Positions 29,285 to 36,745 of a DNA stretch of 64,000 bases are shown here, one piece after another; within the stretch, counting starts at the first letter, position 1; every line of letters begins with the position of its first letter. The notes beneath the pieces are model-generated. The model did not search any database. It was given only the letters and a program-made list of their open reading frames with translations, and was not told where the DNA came from. The position numbers and the translations under genes were made by a program. Source of the stretch: Corynebacterium ciconiae DSM 44920 (GTDB lineage: Bacteria > Actinomycetota > Actinomycetes > Mycobacteriales > Mycobacteriaceae); the NCBI RefSeq assembly GCF_030440575.1, contig NZ_CP047189.1, forward strand, positions 1,364,001-1,428,000, in the 5' to 3' direction.

Positions 29285-29689
29285 TTAGCGGGGATCCTTC
29301 AGCCCTGAACCCTCGGGGGCATGAGCGGGATCCGCACCAAGGCTGATCTGGCGGTTTTCGGCATCGACAAACACCACGCGCGGGGCGTAGTCACTGAGTT
29401 CCTCCGCATTGAACTGGCCATAGCCGATGATGATCACGAGATCGCCAGGGCCGATGAGGCGCGCAGCGGCGCCATTGATGCCGATGATTCCGCTCCCCTC
29501 TTCGCCCGCGATGGCATAGGTGGTCAGCCGGGCGCCGGTGTCGATATCCACGATGTCGATCTGTTCGCCCTCATAGATATCCGCTGCGGCCATCAGGGCG
29601 CTGTCGATGGTGCAGGATCCGACATAATGCAGGTCAGCCTGGGTGACGGTGGCCCGGTGGATCTTTGATTTCAACATAGTGCGTAACAC
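29285..29689 (-). CDS. panD: Aspartate 1-decarboxylase precursor
   Basis: Makes beta-alanine from aspartate for pantothenate and coenzyme A. The 134-residue proenzyme starts [20 protein letters not shown] and has the self-cleavage site YVGSCTID, where cleavage between Gly24 and Ser25 yields the pyruvoyl group. [22 protein letters not shown] is the second signature. The C-terminal tail is Pro/Gly-rich as in C. glutamicum. It stands alone, not with panBC. Confidence 0.96.
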   Translation of the reverse strand: MLRTMLKSKIHRATVTQADLHYVGSCTIDSALMAAADIYEGEQIDIVDIDTGARLTTYAIAGEEGSGIIGINGAAARLIGPGDLVIIIGYGQFNAEELSDYAPRVVFVDAENRQISLGADPAHAPEGSGLKDPR

Positions 29690-29735
29690 GAAGCGATAAG
29701 CCTACACCGCCATATTCGCCGCGCCTATGCGCTGC

Positions 29736-29746
29736 GCTTATCGACG
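29736..29746 (+). repeat. Dispersed element copy 7
   Basis: Exact GCTTATCGACG followed by CCACCCTC, in the divergent panD / ligase intergenic region. Confidence 0.75.
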
Positions 29747-29835
29747 CCACCCTCACACCCGCCACTACCCGCCCCCATAGGTGATCCGCGCTGCATTCAC
29801 CCCGCGTGCAGTGTTTAGATTCGCCCCACTAGAAC

Positions 29836-29841
29836 TATGAT
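29836..29841 (+). promoter_or_regulatory. -10 element for a leaderless transcript
   Basis: TATGAT ends eight bases before the ATG at 29850, with TTTAGA at 29814-29819 as a possible -35 (16-base spacer). No ribosome site exists between them, so transcription probably starts at or next to the ATG. Confidence 0.6.
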
Positions 29842-29849
29842 GAGTCAGC

Positions 29850-31394
29850 ATGGGTGATGCAGTAAGTAGTGAGACCTATACGCCGCGACAGCGCACGCGC
29901 TATCGCCAACGCCTCATGGACGATTTGGAGGTGTTTGACCGTCACCTCCAAGACGCCGAGTTCATCAACGAAGGCACCATCGGCCTCGAGCTCGAGCTGA
30001 ACCTCGTGGATGAGCAGATGCAGCCCTCGCTGTGCAACGATGCCGTGTTGGCTGAGTTGTCGGATGAGTACCAGTCGGAGATCGGCGCCTACAACGTGGA
30101 GCTGAACCATCTGCCGCTGTCCATCGCAGGTACCGGCTTGCAGCAGCTGGCCGATGGCCTCAACGAGCGGCTCGGTATCGTACGCGACGCCGCAGCTACC
30201 GCTGGGGCCGAGGTGGCCATGATCGGCACTCTGCCGAGCGTGACCACAGACTTTTTGCGCGGGCCGAAGTGGATGACCTCCGAAAACCGCTATAAGGCGC
30301 TGTCTCACGGCATTCTCGAATCCCGTGGCGAGCTGGTGCGCATCGAGCTTGAGCGCCAGGAGCGCTACAGCGAGGAATTCGAGGACATCGCACCGGAATC
30401 CACCTGCACCTCGATCCAGCTGCACCTCCAAGTGGCCCCGGACCGTTTTGCCGACGCGTGGAACGCCTCCCAAGCGATCGCCGGGGTACAGACCGCGCTG
30501 AGCGCGAACTCTCCCCTTTTCGCAGGCCACAAGCTCTGGCACGAATCCCGCATTCCGGTCTTCGAGCAGTCCATCGATACCCGCACTCCAGAGCTGATCC
30601 ACCAGGGAGTGCGCCCGCGCGTGTGGTTCGGTGAGCGATGGATCACCAGCGCCTTCGATCTTTTCGAGGAAAACGTGCGCTACTTCTCCCCTCTTTTGCC
30701 CGAGGACCGCGTGGAGGCCGGCACCCCGGTAGTCACCGACGGCAAACCAGGCCTGCACTATCTGAGCATGCAGAATGGCACCATTTGGCGGTGGAATCGC
30801 CCGATCTATGATCCCAACACGGAACTGGCGCACATCCGCGTGGAAAACCGCCTGCTGCCGGCGGGGCCAACGGTGGCGGACATCGTGGCTGATGCTGCCT
30901 TCTACTACGGCATGGTGAAGTTCTTGGCCGATCAAACCCGTCCGGTGTGGTCGCGTTTGCCCTTTGCCGATGCGGAGCGCAACTTCTTTGCCGGTGCCCG
31001 CAATGGCCTCTACGCCAGCATGGCGTGGCCCACCTTCGGCACCATGTGCGTGGCGGATCTGGTGACCGAGCACCTGCTCCCCCAAGCCGAGCAGGGTTTG
31101 AGCCAACTGAAGGTGGATCAGAACCTGATCGATCACTATCTTGGCATCATCGACGGCCGCGCCCGCAGCCGCCAAAACGGAGCCACGTGGCAGCTGTCGG
31201 CGCTCGACAATGCCGTCTCGAGCATCATCGCTGAGACCGCCCGTTCGCGCCCAGCGGGTCAGCCGCACGGCGATTACCTCAACGCCCCCGATTCGCCGGT
31301 GCGCCGCGAGGCTATCGCGCAGATGCTCAAGGCATATATCCGCAATCAAAAGACCGGAAAGCCGGTGCACACCTGGTCCACCACCACCTCCTGA
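29850..31394 (+). CDS. Glutamate-cysteine ligase family 2 (GCS2) carboxylate-amine ligase
   Basis: ATP-dependent ligase of 514 residues. The N-terminal GCS2 motif is GTIGLELELNLVDEQMQP (near residue 42), followed by IGAYNVELNHLP and, in the C-terminal half, HIRVENRLLPAGPTV, which corresponds to the family's HIRLExR region. Members make gamma-glutamyl bonds; corynebacteria use mycothiol rather than glutathione, so the natural amine partner is uncertain. The start lacks a ribosome site and appears leaderless. A terminator hairpin begins two bases after the stop. Confidence 0.82.
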   Translation: MGDAVSSETYTPRQRTRYRQRLMDDLEVFDRHLQDAEFINEGTIGLELELNLVDEQMQPSLCNDAVLAELSDEYQSEIGAYNVELNHLPLSIAGTGLQQLADGLNERLGIVRDAAATAGAEVAMIGTLPSVTTDFLRGPKWMTSENRYKALSHGILESRGELVRIELERQERYSEEFEDIAPESTCTSIQLHLQVAPDRFADAWNASQAIAGVQTALSANSPLFAGHKLWHESRIPVFEQSIDTRTPELIHQGVRPRVWFGERWITSAFDLFEENVRYFSPLLPEDRVEAGTPVVTDGKPGLHYLSMQNGTIWRWNRPIYDPNTELAHIRVENRLLPAGPTVADIVADAAFYYGMVKFLADQTRPVWSRLPFADAERNFFAGARNGLYASMAWPTFGTMCVADLVTEHLLPQAEQGLSQLKVDQNLIDHYLGIIDGRARSRQNGATWQLSALDNAVSSIIAETARSRPAGQPHGDYLNAPDSPVRREAIAQMLKAYIRNQKTGKPVHTWSTTTS

Positions 31395-31395
31395 T

Positions 31396-31417
31396 CGCCC
31401 CCCACCCAACGGGGGCG
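31396..31417 (+). terminator. Stem-loop after the GCS2 ligase gene
   Basis: CGCCCCC (31396-31402) pairs perfectly with GGGGGCG (31411-31417) around an eight-base loop right after the stop codon. No T tract follows; the next hairpin starts three bases later. Confidence 0.5.
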
Positions 31418-31419
31418 AG

Positions 31420-31479
31420 GCGCTGAGCTGCAGCTTTAACCTACGAATGCGTAGTGTGAGCGATCTTGCAGCTCAGCGC
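31420..31479. other. Perfect 13-bp inverted repeat with inner hairpin
   Basis: GCGCTGAGCTGCA (31420-31432) and TGCAGCTCAGCGC (31467-31479) are exact inverse complements. Their 34-base loop contains a second perfect stem, CTACG/CGTAG (31441-31454). It ends 15 bases before the -10 of the next gene. It could be a terminator base, an operator or a cruciform. Confidence 0.6.
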
Positions 31480-31493
31480 GCTGACTGGCGGCC

Positions 31494-31499
31494 TACACT
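31494..31499 (+). promoter_or_regulatory. -10 element for a second leaderless gene
   Basis: TACACT lies eight bases before GTG 31508, the same spacing as at 29836-29850. A GGAGGG patch lies in between but is too close to the GTG to act as a ribosome site. Confidence 0.45.
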
Positions 31500-31507
31500 G
31501 GGAGGGT

Positions 31508-31939
31508 GTGAGCTGTGTAAAGAAATTCCGGTCCTGTCTATCCTCCGATTCCAAGCCGAACTCGCCGCTGCGCTCTGCGCTCTGGGCCGGTGTGTTCGGC
31601 TTCGCCGGCACCATGCACTTTGTGCACCCGCATAACTTCGATGAGATCGTGCCGGAGGCTATCCCCGGTACCAAGCGGCAGTGGACCTACGCCAGTGGCG
31701 TAGCCGAGCTGGGGCTTGCCGGCGCTATCGCTGCCACCACCATTGCCCCAAGCCTGCGCCCCTACCAGAACAAAGTGGTGGCTCCTGTTGCCGCGGCTTT
31801 TCTCGCTGCCGTGTGGCCGGCAAATATGAAGATGGCCTGGGATTGGCGCGGAGAAAAGCCGCTGAAAAAGGCCATCGCTTTCGCCCGCGTTCCCGCCCAG
31901 ATCCCCATGATCAACTCTGCCCGCAAGCTCGGCTCCTAG
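31508..31939 (+). CDS. DoxX-like membrane protein
   Basis: The start is taken as GTG 31508, giving 143 residues; an upstream ATG at 31466 lies inside the large hairpin and before the -10, so it is unlikely. After a short basic N-terminus come about four hydrophobic segments: WAGVFGFAGTMHFV, GVAELGLAGAIAATTIA, VVAPVAAAFLAAVWPANMKM and a shorter final one. The pattern GxxHFxxP...ELxLAxxL fits the DoxX/DUF4870-like small membrane family. Function unknown; it stands alone. Confidence 0.65.
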   Translation: MSCVKKFRSCLSSDSKPNSPLRSALWAGVFGFAGTMHFVHPHNFDEIVPEAIPGTKRQWTYASGVAELGLAGAIAATTIAPSLRPYQNKVVAPVAAAFLAAVWPANMKMAWDWRGEKPLKKAIAFARVPAQIPMINSARKLGS

Positions 31940-32262
31940 CCGTCTCCCCCTTATATTTGCCCGCCATAACCATGTGGCTTCAGCCGTCGCTGTGAAGAGA
32001 GCATCCTCCTTCCAGCGGCGGCTGAGCGCATTACAGGCCTCGGCGGCATCCCCAAGCTAGCCAGCAACACCTCACACGACATGCGTTGCCATTACCCCCG
32101 CCTGCGCGATCATCGTCTTAAGGGTCTTTGGACCTGCGTAGAATTTCTTAGCTAGTGACCCAGATAGATCGACATCGCGCCCCGTGTTTTCTCGGCATTG
32201 CCTAACCCAGCCCGGGCGCACCGGGTGGGGCGCGACATACATGAAGGGATCAACGATTCACC
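31940..32262. other. Leader of the ABC transporter operon
   Basis: Non-coding. A possible -10 (TAGAAT) lies at 32139-32144. Downstream, TCGCGCCCC (32175-32183) pairs perfectly with GGGGCGCGA (32227-32235) and encloses an inner CCCGG/CCGGG hairpin (32211-32225). I looked for a cobalamin riboswitch and did not see its conserved core. A DtxR-type iron box was not convincing either. Confidence 0.5.
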
Positions 32263-33231
32263 ATGTCCTTGAGCCAGTCCCTAAAGGCAGTTCTTGCTAG
32301 CGCCTGCGCCTGTGCCCTGGCGCTGGCTGGCTGCTCCTCCTCCGAGTCCGACTCCACGGGCGAGTCCGCGGGCTCGGCCGATAGCAGCGCCACCGCTGAA
32401 GCCTTTCCCGTCACCCTCGCTGCCGGCCGCGACGGCGAAGAGGTGACCATCGAGAACCAGCCCACCGCGATCGTCTCGCTATCGCCCACTGCCACCGAAA
32501 CGCTCTTCGCCATCGACGCTGGGGAGGCCGTGGTGGCCGCCGATAGCTACTCCTATTACCCGCCGGAGGCACCTACCACGGATCTGTCTGGGTTTACCCC
32601 CAATGCCGAGGCGGTGCTGGAATACCAGCCGGATCTGGTGGTGGTTTCCCAGGACTCCAATGACATCGTGGATTCACTCACCGCAGCGAAGGTTCCGGTG
32701 TTGGTGATGGGCGCGCCAGATGATCTCGACGGCGCCTACTCCCAAATGGAGCAGCTCGGCGCTGCCACCGGCCATGTGGCCGATGCTGCCTCCGTGGTAG
32801 CGGAAACCACCCGCGCCATCGAGGATGCTGTCGCCGAGGTGGGCGATAAAGCCAAGGGCCGCAGCTACTACCACGAGGTGGATCCCAGCTTCTACACCAT
32901 CACCAATGACAGCTTCCTAGGTGATATCTACTCCCAATTCGGCATGACCTCCATCGCCGCAGACGGCGATAACCCCTTCCCGCAGCTCAACCCAGAGGCC
33001 ATCATTAGCGCCAATCCGGATGTGATCTTCCTAGGTGATGCCGGCGAAGGCGGCGAGAGTGCCGCATCGGTGGCTCAACGCCCGGGCTTTAACACCATCC
33101 CTGCAGTGAAGGATGATGCCATCGTGGAGCTGGATCCGGATCTCTCCTCCCGGTGGAGCCCGCGCATCGCGGACTTCGTGCAGTCGCTCGTGCCTACCCT
33201 CACCGCACTACCCGCACCCGCCCACAGCTAG
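32263..33231 (+). CDS. ABC transporter substrate-binding lipoprotein (BtuF/FepB-like)
   Basis: Extracellular binding lipoprotein of 322 residues. The signal peptide ends in the lipobox LALAGC with the lipidated Cys at residue 24, followed by a Ser/Asp/Gly linker. The two-lobe periplasmic-binding fold is shown by IVSLSPTATETLFAIDAG, LEYQPDLVVVSQ and ISANPDVIFLGDAG. It is the first gene of a complete binding protein-permease-ATPase set. Likely ligands are cobalamin, haem or a siderophore; nothing in the sequence decides between them. Confidence 0.88.
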   Translation: MSLSQSLKAVLASACACALALAGCSSSESDSTGESAGSADSSATAEAFPVTLAAGRDGEEVTIENQPTAIVSLSPTATETLFAIDAGEAVVAADSYSYYPPEAPTTDLSGFTPNAEAVLEYQPDLVVVSQDSNDIVDSLTAAKVPVLVMGAPDDLDGAYSQMEQLGAATGHVADAASVVAETTRAIEDAVAEVGDKAKGRSYYHEVDPSFYTITNDSFLGDIYSQFGMTSIAADGDNPFPQLNPEAIISANPDVIFLGDAGEGGESAASVAQRPGFNTIPAVKDDAIVELDPDLSSRWSPRIADFVQSLVPTLTALPAPAHS

Positions 33232-33258
33232 ACGCTCACCCTCAACTATCTCGACCCA

Positions 33259-34317
33259 ATGAGACGCTCCCTCACTGCCCCGCACCTAGCCGCCGCGGCC
33301 ACGCATATCGGTGTGGCGGTGATTGTGTTGTTGGCCAGCATCGTCCTAGCCGCAGCCACCGGGCCGAGCTCGATTGGGATGCGCACCCTTCTCGCTGGGC
33401 TAGCCGATACTCTTCTTCCTCACACACCGCAGTGGGCGCGGGGCGGCGCGGAGCAGCAGGGGTTTATCATCTTCACCCAGTTGCGCTTGCCCAGGGTGGT
33501 GCTAGGTGTGATCGTGGGTGCAGCACTGGCGATCGCAGGCGCTGCGTTTCAGGCTGTATTGCGCAACCCGCTGGCCGATCCCTATCTCCTCGGGGTGTCC
33601 TCGGGCGCTGGGCTGGCCGTGACCGCCTGCATTGCGCTGGGGGTGGGCTCGGGTGTGATCGCTTCTCAAGCGATGATCGCCGGCGCGGGGTTTATCGGCG
33701 GCATCGCCGCGGTAGCTGCCACGCTCATTGTCAGCCGCTCAGTAGGCCGCGGTCACGATCCTCTGGTGGTGGTGCTCGCCGGAGTGGCGGTGGGCGCGCT
33801 GTGCAACGCGGTGCAAACCTTCCTCCAACAGGCTCACGACACCACGCTACGGCGAGTCTATTCTTGGATGCTCGGGCATCTGGCCACCTCCTCGTGGCTC
33901 GATATCGCCATTATCGCTGTGCCGATTATGAGCTGTATCGCTGTGCTTATCGCACTATCGCGCTATCTCGATGCTTTGTTGCTTGGCGACGTCGAGTCCG
34001 CGGCCCTGGGCCTCAACCCCGAGCGGGTGCGCCTGCTGGTCATCGCGGTGGCGACCTTGTGCACCTCCTGCGCGGTGGCAGCCAGTGGACTCATCGGCTT
34101 TGTGGGGCTCGTGGTGCCCCACGTGGTAAGACTGATCGCAGGGACTACGCATCAGCGTTTGCTACCTCTAACGGTGCTTTACGGCGCGGCGTTTGTCGTA
34201 TGCGCCGACACCCTGGGCCGAAGCGTGCTCTCCCCTGCCGAGGTGCCCATCGGAGTGGTCACCGCCTTCGTAGGCGCCCCCTTCTTCCTTGTCCTGCTGC
34301 GTCGGAGCCGCTCATGA
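33259..34317 (+). CDS. FecCD/BtuC family ABC transporter permease
   Basis: Integral membrane permease of 352 residues with about ten hydrophobic segments. Family signatures are LRLPRVVLGVIVGAALAIAG, the NPLADPYLLGVSSGAGLAVT loop and SGLIGFVGLVVPHVVRL, the last forming the coupling helix to the ATPase. It starts 27 bases after the lipoprotein gene and its stop overlaps the ATPase start as ATGA. Confidence 0.92.
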   Translation: MRRSLTAPHLAAAATHIGVAVIVLLASIVLAAATGPSSIGMRTLLAGLADTLLPHTPQWARGGAEQQGFIIFTQLRLPRVVLGVIVGAALAIAGAAFQAVLRNPLADPYLLGVSSGAGLAVTACIALGVGSGVIASQAMIAGAGFIGGIAAVAATLIVSRSVGRGHDPLVVVLAGVAVGALCNAVQTFLQQAHDTTLRRVYSWMLGHLATSSWLDIAIIAVPIMSCIAVLIALSRYLDALLLGDVESAALGLNPERVRLLVIAVATLCTSCAVAASGLIGFVGLVVPHVVRLIAGTTHQRLLPLTVLYGAAFVVCADTLGRSVLSPAEVPIGVVTAFVGAPFFLVLLRRSRS

Positions 34318-35120
34318 GTACTCCTGCCCTCGATTTTCAGCAAGTAGGCATCCGCCGTGGTGATCGCCCGATCCTCAGCGAGGTAAACCTGACCCTGCCC
34401 GCCGGCGGGTGGCTGAACATCATCGGCCCCAACGGCCAAGGAAAAAGCACCTTGCTTCACACCATTGCGGGTTTAAACCCGTGGAAACCTGAGGGCGATA
34501 ACGCCCGCGCGGAGGTGTTTGGCCAGCCGGTATCGTCTCACCGCTCAACCATGGCAAAGCTGGTGTGTCTCTGCCCGCAACGCCCCACCGTGCCGGAGGG
34601 CATGAAGGTGCGCCGCTATGTCGAACTCGGTCGCCTGCCGCACCAGGGACTCCTAGGGCGCAGCGACGCCGAAGATGAGCGCGTGATCGACGAAGTGATG
34701 CAGCGGCTTGATGTGTCAGGCTTTGCCGAGAGGTATCTCACCGAGCTCTCCGGCGGCGAACTCCACCGCGTAGTGCTGGCCAAAGCGCTGGCCCAACAGC
34801 CCCGCATGCTGCTGTTGGACGAGCCCACCGCGGCGCTTGATATCGGTCGCGCCCAAGAATTCCTCGAGATCGTCGATTCCTTGCGGATCTCGACCGGGCT
34901 CACGGTGGTGATGACGGTGCACGATCTCACCCTCGCCGCGAGCTACGGCGATCACCTGGCGGCGCTGTCCGGCGGCCTTGTGTATCGCTCAGGCAGCGCG
35001 GCAGAGGTGATCACCCCTGAGATGATCGCCGAGGTGTACAACGCCACCGTGACGGTGATCGATGGGCCCCATGGACCGGTGGTGCTGCCGCTGCGTCGGG
35101 CGATGAGTGGGCGTCGATAA
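34314..35120 (+). CDS. ABC transporter ATP-binding protein (BtuD/FecE-like)
   Basis: ATPase subunit of 268 residues starting at ATG 34314 inside the permease stop. Walker A is GPNGQGKST, the signature is LSGGELHRV, Walker B is MLLLDEPTAALD and the switch histidine is in TVHDLTLA. The last codons, Arg-Arg-stop, are part of a copy of the dispersed element. A much longer reading in this frame from 33153 is an artefact that runs antisense-like through the permease gene. Confidence 0.94.
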   Translation: MSTPALDFQQVGIRRGDRPILSEVNLTLPAGGWLNIIGPNGQGKSTLLHTIAGLNPWKPEGDNARAEVFGQPVSSHRSTMAKLVCLCPQRPTVPEGMKVRRYVELGRLPHQGLLGRSDAEDERVIDEVMQRLDVSGFAERYLTELSGGELHRVVLAKALAQQPRMLLLDEPTAALDIGRAQEFLEIVDSLRISTGLTVVMTVHDLTLAASYGDHLAALSGGLVYRSGSAAEVITPEMIAEVYNATVTVIDGPHGPVVLPLRRAMSGRR

Positions 35121-35122
35121 GC
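35112..35122 (-). repeat. Dispersed element copy 8
   Basis: Exact element overlapping the stop of the ABC ATPase gene; it again encodes Arg-Arg-stop, as at the ribH end. Confidence 0.75.
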
Positions 35123-35125
35123 GTG

Positions 35126-35638
35126 CTACTTCCACGCATCCATCGCCCGAAGTGCTTCTGCTGAGCCCACGGCATCGGTGGTAATCACGGAGATCGTGCC
35201 ATCGGTTTCCACAATCATCGCCGCGATTGCCGTCAAATCCCCCTGCCCAGCTGAGCGCGCCGCCTGGTAGATATCGGCCGCACCCACCCGCGCTTTCTTC
35301 ATCCCGTCCTGCACCATCTGGCCCTCTCGCACCACCACGATTGGATCGGCGGTGACGATCTCGCGCAGCGTCGAGGAATGCCGAATCGCTCGAGCCACTA
35401 CATATTGCAGACCCAAAAGAATCGCGATCGCCACGATGCCCGTGGCGTAGCTGAGGTCTTTGGTGACCATCGCCGTGGACAGAATCGAACCAATAGCCAC
35501 CGTGACGAGAAAATCGAAGGCATTGAGCTTCGCCAGCGAACGCGCACCCGCTACCCGCAAAAACAGCAACAGCGTCGCGTAGCTGGCGGTACCCACCGCC
35601 AAGGCACGAATGATGGGAAACCAAGAATCAAACCACAT
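35126..35638 (-). CDS. DUF421 (YetF-like) membrane protein
   Basis: The 170-residue protein has three N-terminal hydrophobic helices and the DUF421 signature FLRVAGARSLAKLNAFDFLVTVAIGS split across helices two and three, then a cytosolic alpha/beta domain with DPIVVVREGQMVQDGMKKARV. The related Bacillus YetF-type proteins are spore or membrane proteins of unclear role. It converges with the ABC ATPase gene, with only five bases between the stops. Confidence 0.82.
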   Translation of the reverse strand: MWFDSWFPIIRALAVGTASYATLLLFLRVAGARSLAKLNAFDFLVTVAIGSILSTAMVTKDLSYATGIVAIAILLGLQYVVARAIRHSSTLREIVTADPIVVVREGQMVQDGMKKARVGAADIYQAARSAGQGDLTAIAAMIVETDGTISVITTDAVGSAEALRAMDAWK

Positions 35639-35696
35639 AGACCTCAGTGTGCCCGAATAGACATAGCCTGTGCGACATCACCCCACCGCAATGGCG

Positions 35697-36197
35697 CTAA
35701 AGCCGAACCTCGTGTGGGTCAACCAACTCGAAACGCTGCATTACCACCGGGGTGCGATCAGTGAGCCGCCACGTAGGATCATTGAGCTCGGCGCGCAGCT
35801 CCTCGGACTCCCAGAACAGCCGATGCGCCCGCTCCCACTCGGCGATAGTACGATAGCCTTCGCCTTCGTCGATGCAGTGCTGCAGATCCACCTCGCTTAG
35901 AGCCACCACCCGCACCTCGGTGGTGCGGGTGACACACACCGGCTGCTCATCGCTATCGACTACCAGCTCATAGCTGCCAAGCAGATCATGAGGATCCTGC
36001 CCGTCGCGCTGATACTCCACCAACAAGCTAGTGGTGGCAGTTTTCTCACCGTTGAGGATCGCCGCCACGAGGCCATCGCGCACGGGACCGGGAAAGGCGT
36101 ACTCGCCCACGGGGATACGGCCGCGAAGAGACTGCAGGGCGGAACGGGAGGTTAAGGCGGGCTGGGATCTGGAAGCTTCGGTGGTCACAGGCCCCAT
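35697..36197 (-). CDS. ASCH domain protein
   Basis: About 166 residues from ATG 36197; a GTG at 36233 would add 12. The ASCH core is visible as YAFPGPVRDGLVAAILNGEKTAT, then LLGSYELVVDSDEQPVCVTRTTEVRVVALSEV and FWESEELRAE. ASCH domains are PUA-like beta-barrels thought to bind RNA or modified nucleosides. It is divergent from the small structured locus at 36.25-36.58 kb, and its start region overlaps that locus's promoter. Confidence 0.75.
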   Translation of the reverse strand: MGPVTTEASRSQPALTSRSALQSLRGRIPVGEYAFPGPVRDGLVAAILNGEKTATTSLLVEYQRDGQDPHDLLGSYELVVDSDEQPVCVTRTTEVRVVALSEVDLQHCIDEGEGYRTIAEWERAHRLFWESEELRAELNDPTWRLTDRTPVVMQRFELVDPHEVRL

Positions 36198-36225
36198 TGT
36201 TTCATAGCGTGGGGCGCACGAGGGT

Positions 36226-36253
36226 TCGCACACGTGGGCGAAGCAGCTACAAT
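36226..36253 (+). promoter_or_regulatory. Promoter of the structured small-ORF locus
   Basis: TTCGCA near 36226 and TACAAT at 36248-36253 are spaced by about 16-17 bases. The predicted transcript start is near 36260, giving a leader of roughly 125 bases before the 46-codon ORF. Confidence 0.6.
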
Positions 36254-36264
36254 CGTGGACGGTT

Positions 36265-36364
36265 CCGCCCCAGAGTTATATGGGGTGGCTTCTTTCGTCG
36301 CTGCGCGGTGTACCCGCGCGCGTTCGTGGGTGACTCGCGCAGTACTAACTGGCGAGAGGACCAC
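36265..36364 (+). ncRNA. Structured RNA leader with three hairpins
   Basis: Three stems fill the leader. CCGCCCCA/TGGGGTGG (36265-36288, one non-canonical pair). GCGCGG/CCGCGC (36303-36319, five-base loop). An outer GTGG/CCAC with inner CTCGC/GCGAG (36326-36364). They end six bases before a strong ribosome site. It may be a regulatory leader, or the whole unit may act as a small RNA; no known family was recognised. Confidence 0.45.
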
Positions 36365-36385
36365 AGCGACAGGAAGGAGTTGTTG

Positions 36386-36526
36386 ATGGCTCAAAGGCCT
36401 GAAGGCAAACCCGGTCGAGACGAAGATAACCCCGGAACCAGCCGAGATAACAGACTCACGCTGGCCACCGAGGTTCTACACTTCTTGACCGCAGTGGTGA
36501 GGCTCGTTGCAGCGATCTTCACCTAG
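36386..36526 (+). CDS. 46-residue small protein
   Basis: Unrecognised. The ATG follows AGGAAGGAG with ideal spacing. The N-terminal half is charged and disordered (MAQRPEGKPGRDEDNPG), and the C-terminal half is a hydrophobic, probably membrane-associated helix (LATEVLHFLTAVVRLVAAIF). It is bounded by its own promoter and a strong terminator, giving a transcript of about 320 bases. It could be a membrane-active micropeptide, a toxin, or a coding part of a dual-function RNA. Confidence 0.55.
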   Translation: MAQRPEGKPGRDEDNPGTSRDNRLTLATEVLHFLTAVVRLVAAIFT

Positions 36527-36540
36527 GGTCTTAGTACCCG

Positions 36541-36578
36541 ACACCCTCCCAGTGTTGCAGCACTGCGGGGGTGTTTTT
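36541..36578 (+). terminator. Strong intrinsic terminator after the small ORF
   Basis: A stem of about 14 pairs (one mismatch, one G-U) runs ACACCCTCCCAGTG to CACTGCGGGGGTGT with loop TTGCAG, followed directly by TTTTT. Confidence 0.88.
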
Positions 36579-36586
36579 AGTACCAA

Positions 36587-36607
36587 CAAGGCGAGAAACC
36601 AGCCTTG
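36587..36607 (-). terminator. Stem-loop downstream of the helicase gene
   Basis: CAAGGC/GCCTTG with a nine-base loop. It lies about 140 bases past the helicase stop on the minus strand, next to the small-ORF terminator. It has a weak T tract, so the assignment is tentative. The rest of 36608-36745 shows nothing. Confidence 0.4.
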
Positions 36608-36745
36608 CTGTTAGCTACGAGTATAAGACCCGTCCTTCCAGCGGTGCAACGAAAACCCGCGCGGACATCCCGCCCACCTCGTGTGCGAGCGCGGCACTGC
36701 AGGTGCTTTCAGGGGCTTAGCTTTCAAGGGCAAAGCCGCCATGCT

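Noticed and set aside
31940..32262. Cobalamin riboswitch or DtxR iron box before the ABC transporter
   Set aside because: The conserved cobalamin riboswitch core and the DtxR 19-bp palindrome were searched by eye and not found; only a generic structured leader is present.
33153..34313. Long open frame preceding the ABC ATPase, apparently a 655-residue protein
   Set aside because: Residues before ATG 34314 are Arg/Ala/Gly-rich shadow sequence lying over the permease gene in another frame. The ATGA overlap and ABC homology fix the start at 34314.
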